Shown one piece after another: positions 56,368 to 64,000 of a stretch of DNA of 64,000 bases (its first letter is position 1; every line of letters begins with the position of its first letter). A program made the position numbers and the translations under genes. The DNA comes from Photobacterium kishitanii (GTDB taxonomy: Bacteria > Pseudomonadota > Gammaproteobacteria > Enterobacterales > Vibrionaceae). The notes under the pieces are model-generated. The model saw only the letters and a list, made by a program, of their open reading frames with translations, was not told the origin of the DNA and searched no databases. The stretch is taken from the NCBI RefSeq assembly GCF_003026355.1, contig NZ_PYON01000007.1, positions 62,001 to 126,000 on the forward strand. Reading direction: 5' to 3'.

Positions 56368-56718
56368 ATGGCTGAAGAAACTATTTTTAGTAAGATCATT
56401 CGTAAAGAAATTCCAGCAGACGTTTTATATCAAGATGAGTTAGTAACTGCATTTCGTGATATTAACCCTCGAGCGCCAAGCCATATTCTTATTATTCCAA
56501 ATAAATTGTTGCCAACGGTTAATGACGTTGAAGCAGAAGATGAGTTAATGATGGGGCGCATGTTTACTGTTGCACGTAAGCTAGCAGAAAGTGAAGGTGT
56601 TGCAGAAGATGGATACCGTTTGATTGTTAATTGCAATCCTTTTGGTGGCCAAGAAGTTTATCATATTCATATGCACTTATTAGGCGGTCGTCCATTAGGG
56701 CCAATGGTTGTAAGTTAA
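56368..56718 (+). CDS. hinT: HinT purine nucleoside phosphoramidase (HIT family)
   Basis: 116 aa from the ATG giving [16 protein letters not shown]; an upstream ATG adds four residues absent from the family. The HIT motif is [11 protein letters not shown] near residue 102, with the catalytic histidine triad intact. It hydrolyses adenosine phosphoramidates and lysyl-AMP adducts. It starts the hinT-ycfL-lpoB-thiK series also seen in enterobacteria. A nested-hairpin terminator follows. Confidence 0.96.
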   Translation: MAEETIFSKIIRKEIPADVLYQDELVTAFRDINPRAPSHILIIPNKLLPTVNDVEAEDELMMGRMFTVARKLAESEGVAEDGYRLIVNCNPFGGQEVYHIHMHLLGGRPLGPMVVS

Positions 56719-56767
56719 ATAAGTGGTAAATTCTTAGCATGAAGTTGCAATAGAATGTATTGATAAT

Positions 56768-56832
56768 AAAGCTTGAGTATGACAGTGCTAATTCATCAAT
56801 AGTGATTAGCAATAAGTCACTCAAGCTTTTTT
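56768..56832 (+). terminator. Nested-hairpin terminator after hinT
   Basis: Outer 11-bp stem AAAGCTTGAGT/ACTCAAGCTTT (56768-56778 and 56819-56829) followed by T. It encloses a second 7-bp stem TGCTAAT/ATTAGCA near 56787-56810. The structure is larger than an ordinary terminator. Confidence 0.75.
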
Positions 56833-56886
56833 CATTCTTAGAGTAAACTTATAAAATAATGCTGATGAGTAATCCCATTGAAATTT

Positions 56887-56920
56887 AGGAGGCTACAGCC
56901 TAGCTGTATACGAATGTAGC
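56887..56920 (+). promoter_or_regulatory. ycfL translation-initiation region with hairpin between Shine-Dalgarno and ATG
   Basis: A perfect AGGAGG (56887-56892) lies 28 nt before the ycfL ATG, too far for direct use. Between them is the hairpin TACAGC-CTA-GCTGTA (56894-56908); an alternative stem GCTACA/TGTAGC (56892-56897 and 56915-56920) is also possible. A start-stop ATGTAG sits at 56914-56919. Folding would bring the ribosome site to about 13 nt from the ATG. Confidence 0.55.
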
Positions 56921-57316
56921 ATGAAGTATATATCTGCGTTGTCGATATTGTTGGTCATACTCGTTACGGGATGTAGCGGAATAACAATGCCAGGGATTAG
57001 CCTTGATAAGGGTAATCATCAGGTTGTCATCGGTAATACGACATTAGCCAGTAAGCTTAAGTTTAGCCACTCACAAACAGATCTGCGTGATGGTTATTTG
57101 CATGCTTCTGTTGAGGTCATGAATAAAACTGACGCAGCCATATCATTGAACTATCGTTTTTATTGGTATGATGCTAACGGTTTAGAGATAAATCATCCAA
57201 CGTCAATCTCATGTACGCTGACAATTAAGCCTAATCAAATATTGTTATTGCAAGCATTGGCACCTAGTACAGCAGCTACGCAATACCGTATTGTTGTGCA
57301 TGATATAAATAACTAA
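56921..57316 (+). CDS. ycfL: YcfL-like lipoprotein (DUF1425)
   Basis: 131 aa. The lipoprotein signal MKYISALSILLVILVTGC gives Cys18. The mature domain has the DUF1425 pattern: RDGYLHASVEVMNKTDAAISLNYRFYWYDANGLEI, a beta-sandwich thought to resemble domains that accompany LpoB. Function is not established. It lies just upstream of lpoB (30-bp gap), as in E. coli. Its start is fixed by the signal peptide even though its ribosome site is displaced. Confidence 0.87.
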   Translation: MKYISALSILLVILVTGCSGITMPGISLDKGNHQVVIGNTTLASKLKFSHSQTDLRDGYLHASVEVMNKTDAAISLNYRFYWYDANGLEINHPTSISCTLTIKPNQILLLQALAPSTAATQYRIVVHDINN

Positions 57317-57346
57317 GCTAGATAGAGAAATTTAAAGGTAATTAAA

Positions 57347-57940
57347 ATGAAAAAGAGTGTAATAGCCTTGTTAGCAGCAGCAACGTTATTAGGAGGTTGT
57401 GCTCAACCTATTAATTACGGTGGCGGATTGCATGGGATTGAAAATGCGGTGACAAATTTTGGTGCTAGTGATTTAGAGAAATTATCATCGGCAATGGTTG
57501 ATAAAATGCTAGCATCAGCTGCTGTGCGTTCAATGACGGCTAACGGTGAACCTATTGTTGTTGTTGATAGTATTAAGAATCAAACTCGTAATCATGTTGA
57601 TACAAGCGCTTTAACGGCGATGATTAGTGAACAATTACAAGACTCAGGTAAATTCCGTTTTGTTGATCCCGCACGTGTTCAAGCTGTGCGTAAGCAATTA
57701 AATTTCCGTGAAGATGATCGCTTTGTAAACCAAAGTACGGCAATTCAGTTTGGTAATATGGTTGGTGCGCAATATATGCTTTATGGGCACGTAGCGACGG
57801 TAATGCAATCAACATCAAACGGTCAGCAAGCATATTATAAAATGACCATGCGATTGATGGATCTGAAATCAGGAGCTATTGAGTGGTCTGATCAAGATCA
57901 AGTGATGCAAGCTGCTGCGACAAATAGTGCTGCTTGGTAA
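57347..57940 (+). CDS. lpoB: Penicillin-binding protein activator LpoB
   Basis: 197 aa outer-membrane lipoprotein with signal MKKSVIALLAAATLLGGC (Cys18). The folded domain contains PIVVVDSIKNQTRNHVDTSALTAMISEQL, FRFVDPARVQAVRKQLNF and GAQYMLYGHVATV, the LpoB signature. In E. coli it crosses the periplasm to activate PBP1b. The proline-rich linker of E. coli LpoB between the lipid and the domain is much shorter here. Confidence 0.92.
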   Translation: MKKSVIALLAAATLLGGCAQPINYGGGLHGIENAVTNFGASDLEKLSSAMVDKMLASAAVRSMTANGEPIVVVDSIKNQTRNHVDTSALTAMISEQLQDSGKFRFVDPARVQAVRKQLNFREDDRFVNQSTAIQFGNMVGAQYMLYGHVATVMQSTSNGQQAYYKMTMRLMDLKSGAIEWSDQDQVMQAAATNSAAW

Positions 57941-57974
57941 TTACAACGTCTAGTATCAGGTGAGGAAGAGCAAT

Positions 57975-58892
57975 ATGGATTGTTGTGAAAAGTTTGATTG
58001 TGATCTTTTACTTACCTTACCTGATACTGAATTTATTTCAGCATCAATGTTAACTGGTGGGCTGACTAATCGTTGTTGGAAAGTCGTATTATTCCACCCG
58101 TCAACAAATCAAACTAAAGAATATGTATGGCGACCATTATCTGCTGCGACTCAGGTATTTGGTATTGAACGTCAGCATGAATATCAATTACTAACGATGA
58201 TATATGATACTGGTTTAGCCCCCAAACCATTACAGTTATTAGTTGATGTTGATTCTGCTGTCGAACGAGTGACAGGGCTGGTTGTGGAATGGTTACCTGG
58301 AACAGAAGCAACGTCTCGTTTTTCTGATACCGCATTATGTCAACTACAAGCAAAAGTGCATCAATTGCCGCTCCCATCTTGGCGATTAGATGTTCAGCAA
58401 CGGGCACAGCATTATTGGCAACATATCAATAATGATCATAAAACACCGTTACTAACTTCAATCTATACTTTCTTTCAGCATCAATCAGTGCCAACGGCGT
58501 TTGACGATTGTTGCTGTCATTTTGATCTTGGTCGCTATAACGTTATTTTGCCATTATCAACGGCGAGTTTAACTGATCGCGCCAAAATTATTGATTGGGA
58601 ATATGCCGCGGCAGGTGATCCGAGCTTAGATTTAGCGATGACAATCATCGCTAATGAATTAGATCCTGAGTTGGCAGTGAGTGATTATTGTGACTATCGG
58701 CAGCTGATTGAGCAAGGGACGCATTTTAATAAGTATGATTGGTTACAAGCGGTGAGTGGTTGGCAGCCGTGGTGCCAATACTTAGCGTTATTATGGTACT
58801 TGGCTGGCTATAAGATCTGGCACCAACCGGAATATTTACAACATGCTTCGCAATTACAGCAACAACTTATTGAATACATTAATAGATCTTAA
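57975..58892 (+). CDS. thiK: Thiamine kinase ThiK (aminoglycoside-phosphotransferase fold)
   Basis: 305 aa from the ATG preceded by GAGGAAGAG; a GTG 15 nt upstream is less likely. APH/choline-kinase fold: a glycine-rich region LTGGLTNRCWKV, the catalytic loop CCHFDLGRYNVIL (HxDxxxxN), and the metal-binding IIDWEYAAAGDPSLDLA. It phosphorylates salvaged thiamine. Position after lpoB matches E. coli ycfN (thiK). nagZ, which follows thiK in E. coli, is not here. Confidence 0.88.
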   Translation: MDCCEKFDCDLLLTLPDTEFISASMLTGGLTNRCWKVVLFHPSTNQTKEYVWRPLSAATQVFGIERQHEYQLLTMIYDTGLAPKPLQLLVDVDSAVERVTGLVVEWLPGTEATSRFSDTALCQLQAKVHQLPLPSWRLDVQQRAQHYWQHINNDHKTPLLTSIYTFFQHQSVPTAFDDCCCHFDLGRYNVILPLSTASLTDRAKIIDWEYAAAGDPSLDLAMTIIANELDPELAVSDYCDYRQLIEQGTHFNKYDWLQAVSGWQPWCQYLALLWYLAGYKIWHQPEYLQHASQLQQQLIEYINRS

Positions 58893-59107
58893 ATGATGTA
58901 TAAGATAATTACCTTTAAAAACAATAAGTAAGTTATTATAAATAACACTTGAGTTGATATGGTTATTACCTTGGTGAATGAAATTTTGTCGACTGGATCA
59001 TGTTTTTTGTTTTAAATTTGTTAAAACACTACTCATATTATGGATTTAACTCAGCTATGTAGGTATAGATAGTAAGTAAAATTATTACTAGATAGCGAGA
59101 GATAACA

Positions 59108-59647
59108 ATGATTATTTATTTACATGGCTTTGACTCAACAAGTCCAGGTAATCACGACAAAGTATTGCAATTGCAATTTATTGATTCTGACGTTCGTTTT
59201 CTAAATTACAGTACGCTACATCCTAAGCATGATATGCAACATCTATTGAAAGAAGTTCATAAATTACTTGAAAGCTGTGATGATCCACAGCCTTTGATTT
59301 GCGGTGTTGGTCTTGGTGGTTATTGGGCTGAGCGAATTGGATTCCTATCAGGTATAAAACAAGTGATGTTGAACCCTAATTTGCATCCAGAGCACAATAT
59401 GGAGGGTAAAATAGACCGTCCTGAGGAATACGACGATATTTTGACAAAGTGTGTAACAAATTTTCGTAAAAAAAATACAGGAAATTGTCTCTGTATCCTT
59501 TCAACTCATGATGAAGTGTTAGATAATCAGCAAACAAAAGATGAGCTAGATCAATTTTACGATATTGTATGGGATGAAAATGAATCTCATAAGTTTAAAA
59601 AAATCTCGCAGCATCTACAAAAAATAAAAGCGTTTAAAGCGCAGTAA
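59108..59647 (+). CDS. ycfP: YcfP-like alpha/beta-hydrolase (UPF0227)
   Basis: 179 aa (E. coli YcfP 180). An esterase-like fold with [23 protein letters not shown] at the N-terminus and the nucleophile-elbow region [16 protein letters not shown], where the usual GxSxG is GVGLGG, so the serine nucleophile is missing, as in this family. The His region SHDKF-like ([12 protein letters not shown]) is at the C-terminus. Function unknown. It precedes ndh, as in enterobacteria. Confidence 0.9.
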   Translation: MIIYLHGFDSTSPGNHDKVLQLQFIDSDVRFLNYSTLHPKHDMQHLLKEVHKLLESCDDPQPLICGVGLGGYWAERIGFLSGIKQVMLNPNLHPEHNMEGKIDRPEEYDDILTKCVTNFRKKNTGNCLCILSTHDEVLDNQQTKDELDQFYDIVWDENESHKFKKISQHLQKIKAFKAQ

Positions 59648-59675
59648 CAACGGAACCATTACCTCCTACATATCA

Positions 59676-59698
59676 CAGACGGGTCGTAGATCCGTCTG
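59676..59698 (+). other. Hairpin in ycfP-ndh gap
   Basis: CAGACGG-N9-CCGTCTG; no T tract. Possibly the ycfP 3' structure or part of the ndh control region. No clear FNR site was found. Confidence 0.45.
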
Positions 59699-59835
59699 CC
59701 TACATACGTGAATCTAAATATATAGATACTTTTTCGCCTAGCGGTCTTAGTGCTTGAATATTTGCTCTAAGCAGACTGTTATGCAATTTAGTCTTTGTCA
59801 GTTTTTAAAAATCATAAAATAGAGAGGAAGCTATC

Positions 59836-61125
59836 TTGACACGTATTATCGTTGTTGGTGGTGGTGCTGGTGGTTTAGAATTAGCCACTAAATTGGGTCG
59901 TACATTAGGCCGTAAGCGTCGTGCTGAAGTTACATTAGTTGATCGTCGTGCAAGCCACTTATGGAAACCATTACTGCATGAAGTAGCAACGGGATCGTTA
60001 GATGCTGGTGTTGATGCTATTAGTTACCGTGCACATGCAAAAAACCATTCGTTTGATTTCCAAATGGGTTCATTACAGGATATTGATCGTGATGCAAAAA
60101 CGATCACTTTAGCTGCGTTATATGATAAGCATAATGAGCTATTAGTGCCTGAACGTTCTCTAGAGTACGATATTTTAGTATTGGCAATTGGCTCTACATC
60201 GAATGATTTCAATACTCAAGGTGTACGTGATAACTGCATTTTCCTTGATAGTCCAGAACAGGCACACCGTTTCCGTAGTGAAATGAATAACCAGTTCATG
60301 AAGTTACATGCGAATAAAGATCAAAAAACAGTTGATATTGCGATTGTAGGTGCAGGTGCAACAGGGGTAGAACTGTCTGCTGAGCTACACAATGCAGTTC
60401 AAGAATTACATAACTATGGTTTTGGTGATCTTGATAGTTCTCGCTTAAATATTAACTTAGTTGAAGCTGGTGAGCGTATTTTACCAGCATTGCCGCCGCG
60501 TATTTCTCAAGCTGCGCACAATGAACTAACTAAGCTAGGTGTTAACGTTCGTACGGCAACGATGGTAACAAAAGCTGATGAAACAGGCTTAACAACTAAA
60601 GATGGCGAACATATCCCAGCACAAATAATGGTATGGGCCGCGGGTATTAAAGCGCCTGATTTCATGAAAGATATTGCGGGTCTTGAAACTAACCGTATTA
60701 ATCAGTTAGTGGTTAAACCAACGCTACAAACAACCCGTGATGATAATATTTATGTTATTGGTGACTTAGCATCATGCATGCAAGAAGATGGGTCATTTGT
60801 ACCGCCACGGGCACAAGCGGCACATCAAATGGCAAGCCGTTGTTTTGCTAACATCGTAGCGAAATTATCAGATCGTGAGCAAAAGCCTTACATTTACAGT
60901 GATCATGGTTCGTTAGTGTCATTAAGCCGTTTCTCAACGGTGGGTAGCTTAATGGGTAACTTATCTAAAGGTTCAATGATGGTTGAAGGCCGTATTGCGC
61001 GGATGGTATACATTTCGTTGTATCGTATGCACCAGATGGCGTTACATGGTATGTTTAAAACTGGCTTGATTATGTTAGTTGGTCGAATTAACCGCGTACT
61101 GCGCCCAAGCCTAAAACTGCATTAA
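59836..61125 (+). CDS. ndh: Type II NADH:quinone oxidoreductase (TTG start)
   Basis: 429 aa (E. coli Ndh 434). It begins at TTG with AGGAAG upstream; I recall a TTG start in E. coli ndh too. Non-proton-pumping flavoenzyme at the inner membrane. FAD-binding [14 protein letters not shown] is at about residues 8-21, the NADH-binding [15 protein letters not shown] at about 168-182, and the second FAD motif is [10 protein letters not shown]. The C-terminal region carries amphipathic, basic helices for membrane association. A convergent hairpin follows. Confidence 0.96.
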   Translation: MTRIIVVGGGAGGLELATKLGRTLGRKRRAEVTLVDRRASHLWKPLLHEVATGSLDAGVDAISYRAHAKNHSFDFQMGSLQDIDRDAKTITLAALYDKHNELLVPERSLEYDILVLAIGSTSNDFNTQGVRDNCIFLDSPEQAHRFRSEMNNQFMKLHANKDQKTVDIAIVGAGATGVELSAELHNAVQELHNYGFGDLDSSRLNINLVEAGERILPALPPRISQAAHNELTKLGVNVRTATMVTKADETGLTTKDGEHIPAQIMVWAAGIKAPDFMKDIAGLETNRINQLVVKPTLQTTRDDNIYVIGDLASCMQEDGSFVPPRAQAAHQMASRCFANIVAKLSDREQKPYIYSDHGSLVSLSRFSTVGSLMGNLSKGSMMVEGRIARMVYISLYRMHQMALHGMFKTGLIMLVGRINRVLRPSLKLH

Positions 61126-61142
61126 TATCATAGTAAAGTAAT

Positions 61143-61199
61143 AAAAAACGCCAGTATTGTGAACTCTCTTATTAGTTGAGATCAATACTGGCGTTTTTA
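61143..61199. terminator. Convergent terminator between ndh and the FKBP gene
   Basis: Sixteen-bp perfect stem, AAAAACGCCAGTATTG with CAATACTGGCGTTTTT (61144-61159 and 61183-61198), with a 23-nt loop. Symmetrical A and T runs make it usable in both directions. Confidence 0.92.
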
Positions 61200-61213
61200 T
61201 TGGTGCAGATAAT

Positions 61214-61687
61214 TTAATTAATCTTAAATAACTCAACATCAAAGATCAGTACAGAGCCAGGAGGAATACTACCAGCTCCATTATTGCCGTAAGCAAGATC
61301 TGCAGGAATAAAGAAACGTACCTTTTCACCAACAACCATATGTTGTAAGCCTTCAGTCCATCCTTTAATTACTCGATTTAGTGGGAATGAAATTTTTTCA
61401 CCACGATCGACTGAACTGTCAAATACAGTGCCATTAATTAGTGTGCCATGGTAATGCACAGTAACTGTATCGGTTGCTTTTGGATGTTCAGTTCCAGTAC
61501 CTGGCTGCAATACCAGATATTGTAAACCTGAAGCGGTGGTCTGTACGCCTTCCTTAAGTTTGTTAGCAGCTAGAAACTCCTGCCCAATCTTAATGTTTTC
61601 TTGTGCAGCTTGCTTGTTGTTGTAAGAGCGATAAAGAAAAAACGCAACTACGGCAGCGATAACCACTGCAATAATAATTTTTGGCAC
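61214..61687 (-). CDS. Membrane-anchored FKBP-type peptidyl-prolyl isomerase (GTG start)
   Basis: 157 aa starting at GTG with AAGGA at 7 nt. An N-terminal uncleaved anchor (about residues 3-20, IIIAVVIAAVVAFFLYRS) is followed by an FKBP domain (about 50-157). The domain has VTVHYHGTLINGTVFDSSVDRG, FPLNRVIKGWTEGLQHMVVGEKVRFFIP, LAYGNNGAGSIPPGSVLIFDVEL. The FK506-pocket aromatics (Tyr, Phe, Asp, Trp) are present, so it should be catalytic, probably folding periplasmic proteins. It resembles FklB/FkpA but with only a short N-terminal region. Confidence 0.92.
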   Translation of the reverse strand: MPKIIIAVVIAAVVAFFLYRSYNNKQAAQENIKIGQEFLAANKLKEGVQTTASGLQYLVLQPGTGTEHPKATDTVTVHYHGTLINGTVFDSSVDRGEKISFPLNRVIKGWTEGLQHMVVGEKVRFFIPADLAYGNNGAGSIPPGSVLIFDVELFKIN

Positions 61688-61792
61688 TAGTGTGTCCTTA
61701 CTGAATTAAGTTGATTTATCTTACCATTACTCGCAGTTGTGAACAGTAACCTAGCTAAAATATTTGTCTTAAAAATCATGTGGAATGATTTA

Positions 61793-62041
61793 TTAATGCT
61801 GACAGATTTGCTCTCTATTTGTATGTAAGTTATCGCCATCAAAAGTAAGTTTATTGCGGGATAAAAGAAAGGTGAGCAGTGTATCTAAAGAGAGGTTGTT
61901 TAATTTGCAAGTATGGAAAAGAGTATCAGCTCCCCAATGTTGTTCAACATATGCGTGTAATGTTTTGATTGTGAAAGGTGTTGAAGCATCAGCGATAAGG
62001 TTTAATACATCGTGGCCATGGCGAGATTCAGTAGAGGACAT
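61793..62041 (-). CDS. yecH: YecH-family metal-binding protein (DUF2492)
   Basis: 82 aa. It matches the small YecH family: the N-terminal HGHDVLNLIADAS, the central GADTLFHTCKLNNLSLDTLLTFLLSRNKL and the C-terminal REQICQH. The spaced His, HTC and CxH residues are the presumed metal ligands. Role unknown; the fold is a small winged-helix-like domain. Weak ribosome site. Confidence 0.82.
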   Translation of the reverse strand: MSSTESRHGHDVLNLIADASTPFTIKTLHAYVEQHWGADTLFHTCKLNNLSLDTLLTFLLSRNKLTFDGDNLHTNREQICQH

Positions 62042-62135
62042 AATTATTGACTGTATAAAGGAATAGACTTGAATAGTAACTGAAATGTGGTGACTAAAGG
62101 TTGATATATACCAATGTAGATATAATTAATAATGC

Positions 62136-62687
62136 TTAATATAAATCCTGAGGCACTAATGAATACACATAGCCATTCATAGGTTTGTTTTGGTAAAAAA
62201 TTCGGTTTCTTGCTTCACATTCAAAAATAGCATTACAGGCAAGCGCTGTTTTTTGGCTGGCATAATTGTCGGTATGGGTAATTATTTCCAGTCGAGTAAG
62301 ACCTAACATTTGAAATGCAAATTGAATAATAGCGATATTAGCTTCAGTTGCTATACCTTGACGATGATAATTATATTTGATCCAATAGCCGAGGTTAGCT
62401 GAATTAAATAATGGTGTAATGGCGCTAAGTGAAACGGTACCAATAAAATCATCATTAAGTCGATCAAATATAGCTAATTCATAGCTGTAATCATGTTGCC
62501 AACTTAAACGGCTGGCATTGATCCATTCATAAGCTTGTTGTTGATCAAAATTATTATCACACCATTCTAACCATGGTTGAAGGTATTGATTTGATTGGTT
62601 AACCGCTTCAAGAAAAGCATGTAAATCGGCAGTTTTAAAAGGACGTAAAATCAGTCGAGGAGTAGTAAGTTCAAAATCAAGTTTCAT
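62136..62687 (-). CDS. RimL-like GNAT acetyltransferase
   Basis: 183 aa. GNAT fold of the Acetyltransf_3 type: LTTPRLILRPFKTADLHAFLEAVNQSNQYLQPWLEW at the start, DDFIGTVSLSAI, NLGYWIKYNYHRQGIATEANIAIIQFAF (acetyl-CoA loop) and RLEIITHTDNYASQKTALACNAIFECEARN. The pattern matches RimL, which acetylates L7/L12, but several paralogues share it, so the substrate is inferred. AGAGG precedes the ATG. Confidence 0.85.
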   Translation of the reverse strand: MKLDFELTTPRLILRPFKTADLHAFLEAVNQSNQYLQPWLEWCDNNFDQQQAYEWINASRLSWQHDYSYELAIFDRLNDDFIGTVSLSAITPLFNSANLGYWIKYNYHRQGIATEANIAIIQFAFQMLGLTRLEIITHTDNYASQKTALACNAIFECEARNRIFYQNKPMNGYVYSLVPQDLY

Positions 62688-62731
62688 GATTATTTAGCCT
62701 CTAAGTGATGTTGTGCTTAATGCGGAGAGAG

Positions 62732-62769
62732 ATAAGCCCCAGACGATGTGATTTATCTGAGGCTTATCA
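62732..62769 (-). terminator. Hairpin 3' of mfd
   Basis: Outer stem GATAAGCC/GGCTTATC with an inner AGA/TCT stem, directly after the mfd stop; weak T tract on the minus strand. Confidence 0.6.
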
Positions 62770-62772
62770 TAG

Positions 62773-64000
62773 TTAGATCATATTTTCTCTAAATTGGTTA
62801 AGTAGATCCTCAACAAATTTAATTCTCTTTTTACGATCCATCTCTCCCGATACAATTTTTAACTTCGTCGGGCCTTCCATTCTGAAATGCTGCGGTTGGG
62901 TTTGCAGTAAGCCAACTAAGAAGTGAGGGTTAATAGCAGCATCTTGTTTAAATTCAAAATAACCGCCTTTTTCATTACTCTCAATTTTTTTAACCCCAAT
63001 AATTGCCGCTTTGAGTTTAAGGCTATTGACTGTAAGTAGGTTCGTTGCCGCTTCTGGTAATAAACCAAAGCGATCGATTAATTCTACTTTTATCTCATTA
63101 AGTTCACTGTCATCAGTTGCGCTCGCGATACGCTTGTAAAGTGATAAGCGGGTATTAATATCAGGAATATAATCATCGGGTAGCAATGCTGGAATACGCA
63201 TTTCTACCTCAGCTTGCTGTTTTAGTAGGTCATCAAGTGTTGGCTCTTTACCTTCACGTAATGATTCAACGGCTTGTTCTAGCATTTCCATGAATAAACT
63301 AAAACCAACAGATTGAATTTGACCACTTTGCTCGTCACCTAAGAGCTCACCTGCACCACGAATCTCTAAATCATGAGTTGCAAGGGTAAAGCCAGCACCA
63401 AGATCTTCTAATGAAGCAATCGCTTCTAAACGTTTAACCGCATCTTTGGTCATACGTTTAGGATGCGGTGTTAGTAAATAGGCATATGCTTGGTGGTGGG
63501 AACGACCCACACGACCACGTAATTGGTGCAGTTGCGCTAAGCCGAGATTATCCGCTCGATCCATAATAATAGTATTGGCGCTAGGTACATCAATACCGGT
63601 CTCAATGATAGTGGTACAAACTAATACGTTAAAGCGTTGGTGGTAAAAATCACCCATGATTTTTTCAAGTTCACGTTCACGCATTTGACCATGTGCAAAA
63701 GTCACTCGTGCTTCAGGTATTAACTTAGCTAAATCTTCAGTGGTTTTTTCAATACTATCAACTTCATTATGGAGGAAGTAAACCTGACCACCACGGCTGA
63801 TTTCACGTAATATTGCTTCTCGAATAATATCGTCATCACCTTGACGAACAAAGGTTTTAATTGCTAAACGACGAGCTGGTGGTGTGGCAATAATTGATAA
63901 ATCACGCATACCACTCATCGCCATATTCAATGTACGAGGAATTGGGGTTGCCGTTAGAGTAAGAATATCAACGTCGGAACGAATGGCTTTAATTTTTTCT
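62773..64000 (-). CDS. mfd: Transcription-repair coupling factor Mfd (C-terminal part)
   Basis: The frame is open to the right edge of the window, so only about 409 C-terminal residues are seen. It contains superfamily 2 helicase/translocase motifs: TATPIPRTLNMAMSG (motif III), VYFLHNEVDSIEKT, VLVCTTIIETGIDVPSANTII and the RecG-like GRVGRSHHQAYAYLL. The C-terminal TRCF domain D7 that masks UvrA binding follows (about the last 150 residues). Mfd removes stalled RNA polymerase and recruits UvrA. The N-terminal UvrB-like and RNA-polymerase-interacting regions lie outside. Confidence 0.95.
   Translation of the reverse strand, partial: EKIKAIRSDVDILTLTATPIPRTLNMAMSGMRDLSIIATPPARRLAIKTFVRQGDDDIIREAILREISRGGQVYFLHNEVDSIEKTTEDLAKLIPEARVTFAHGQMRERELEKIMGDFYHQRFNVLVCTTIIETGIDVPSANTIIMDRADNLGLAQLHQLRGRVGRSHHQAYAYLLTPHPKRMTKDAVKRLEAIASLEDLGAGFTLATHDLEIRGAGELLGDEQSGQIQSVGFSLFMEMLEQAVESLREGKEPTLDDLLKQQAEVEMRIPALLPDDYIPDINTRLSLYKRIASATDDSELNEIKVELIDRFGLLPEAATNLLTVNSLKLKAAIIGVKKIESNEKGGYFEFKQDAAINPHFLVGLLQTQPQHFRMEGPTKLKIVSGEMDRKKRIKFVEDLLNQFRENMI

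Overview
The window is an AT-rich stretch of core chromosome from a marine gammaproteobacterium of the Vibrionaceae, most likely Photobacterium or a close relative. This is inferred from gene content and order, not from a database search. Supporting features are the aroA/cmk-rpsA-ihfB-lapAB-pyrF block, the sapABCDF operon next to pspF//pspABC-ycjXF-tyrR, a FabV-type enoyl-ACP reductase with a PsrA-FadE pair, hexR-pykA, pabB-nudL-sdaC-sdaA beside a class I fumarase, and a hinT-ycfL-lpoB-thiK-ycfP-ndh run. I see no rRNA, tRNA, CRISPR array, insertion sequence or prophage.

Layout. 1-3.9 kb: the start of a Blc-type lipocalin, an OmpR-family two-component pair, a DUF5666 lipoprotein and a NUDIX hydrolase. 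4-10.9 kb: shikimate, nucleotide and translation housekeeping genes plus the LapAB envelope regulators. 10.9-16.2 kb: the Sap peptide ABC transporter (minus strand). 16.3-21.5 kb: the phage-shock regulon, with PspF divergent from a sigma-54-driven pspABC and followed by ycjXF. 21.8-28.4 kb: tyrR, ogt, rimJ, pykA, hexR and a YeeZ-like epimerase. 28.4-29.2 kb: a gene-free interval with repeated, terminator-bearing modules on the minus strand. 29.2-33.6 kb: psrA-fadE and fabV (fatty-acid degradation and synthesis). 33.7-38.7 kb: a PACE efflux protein, PhoQ/PhoP, YbjL and GrxA. 38.8-43.4 kb: a frameshifted porin, an iron alcohol dehydrogenase, a SatP acetate permease and an AraC regulator. 43.7-51.6 kb: serine catabolism (sdaC-sdaA), nudL, pabB, fumarase and pyrC. 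51.6-56 kb: small ORFs, a LysR//EamA divergent pair and a chemoreceptor. 56.3-64 kb: hinT to ndh, a membrane-anchored FKBP, YecH, a RimL-like acetyltransferase and the 3' part of mfd.

The genes are ordinary; the unusual material lies between them. The strongest signal is at 28.4-29.0 kb: a 31-bp block occurs twice at 30/31 identity, about 270 bp apart, and on the minus strand each copy runs straight into an intrinsic terminator. A weaker third module lies beyond. This looks like a tandem family of small RNAs carrying an anti-Shine-Dalgarno sequence. Other items are a heavily structured sdaC-sdaA intercistronic leader with a 13-codon ORF, a hairpin that separates a perfect Shine-Dalgarno from the ycfL start codon, a porin broken at a perfect 7-bp tandem duplication, and two divergent small ORFs with a PurR-like box upstream of pyrC.

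Starts were chosen from Shine-Dalgarno spacing and remembered family lengths. Homology statements rest on recalled family sequences, since nothing could be searched.
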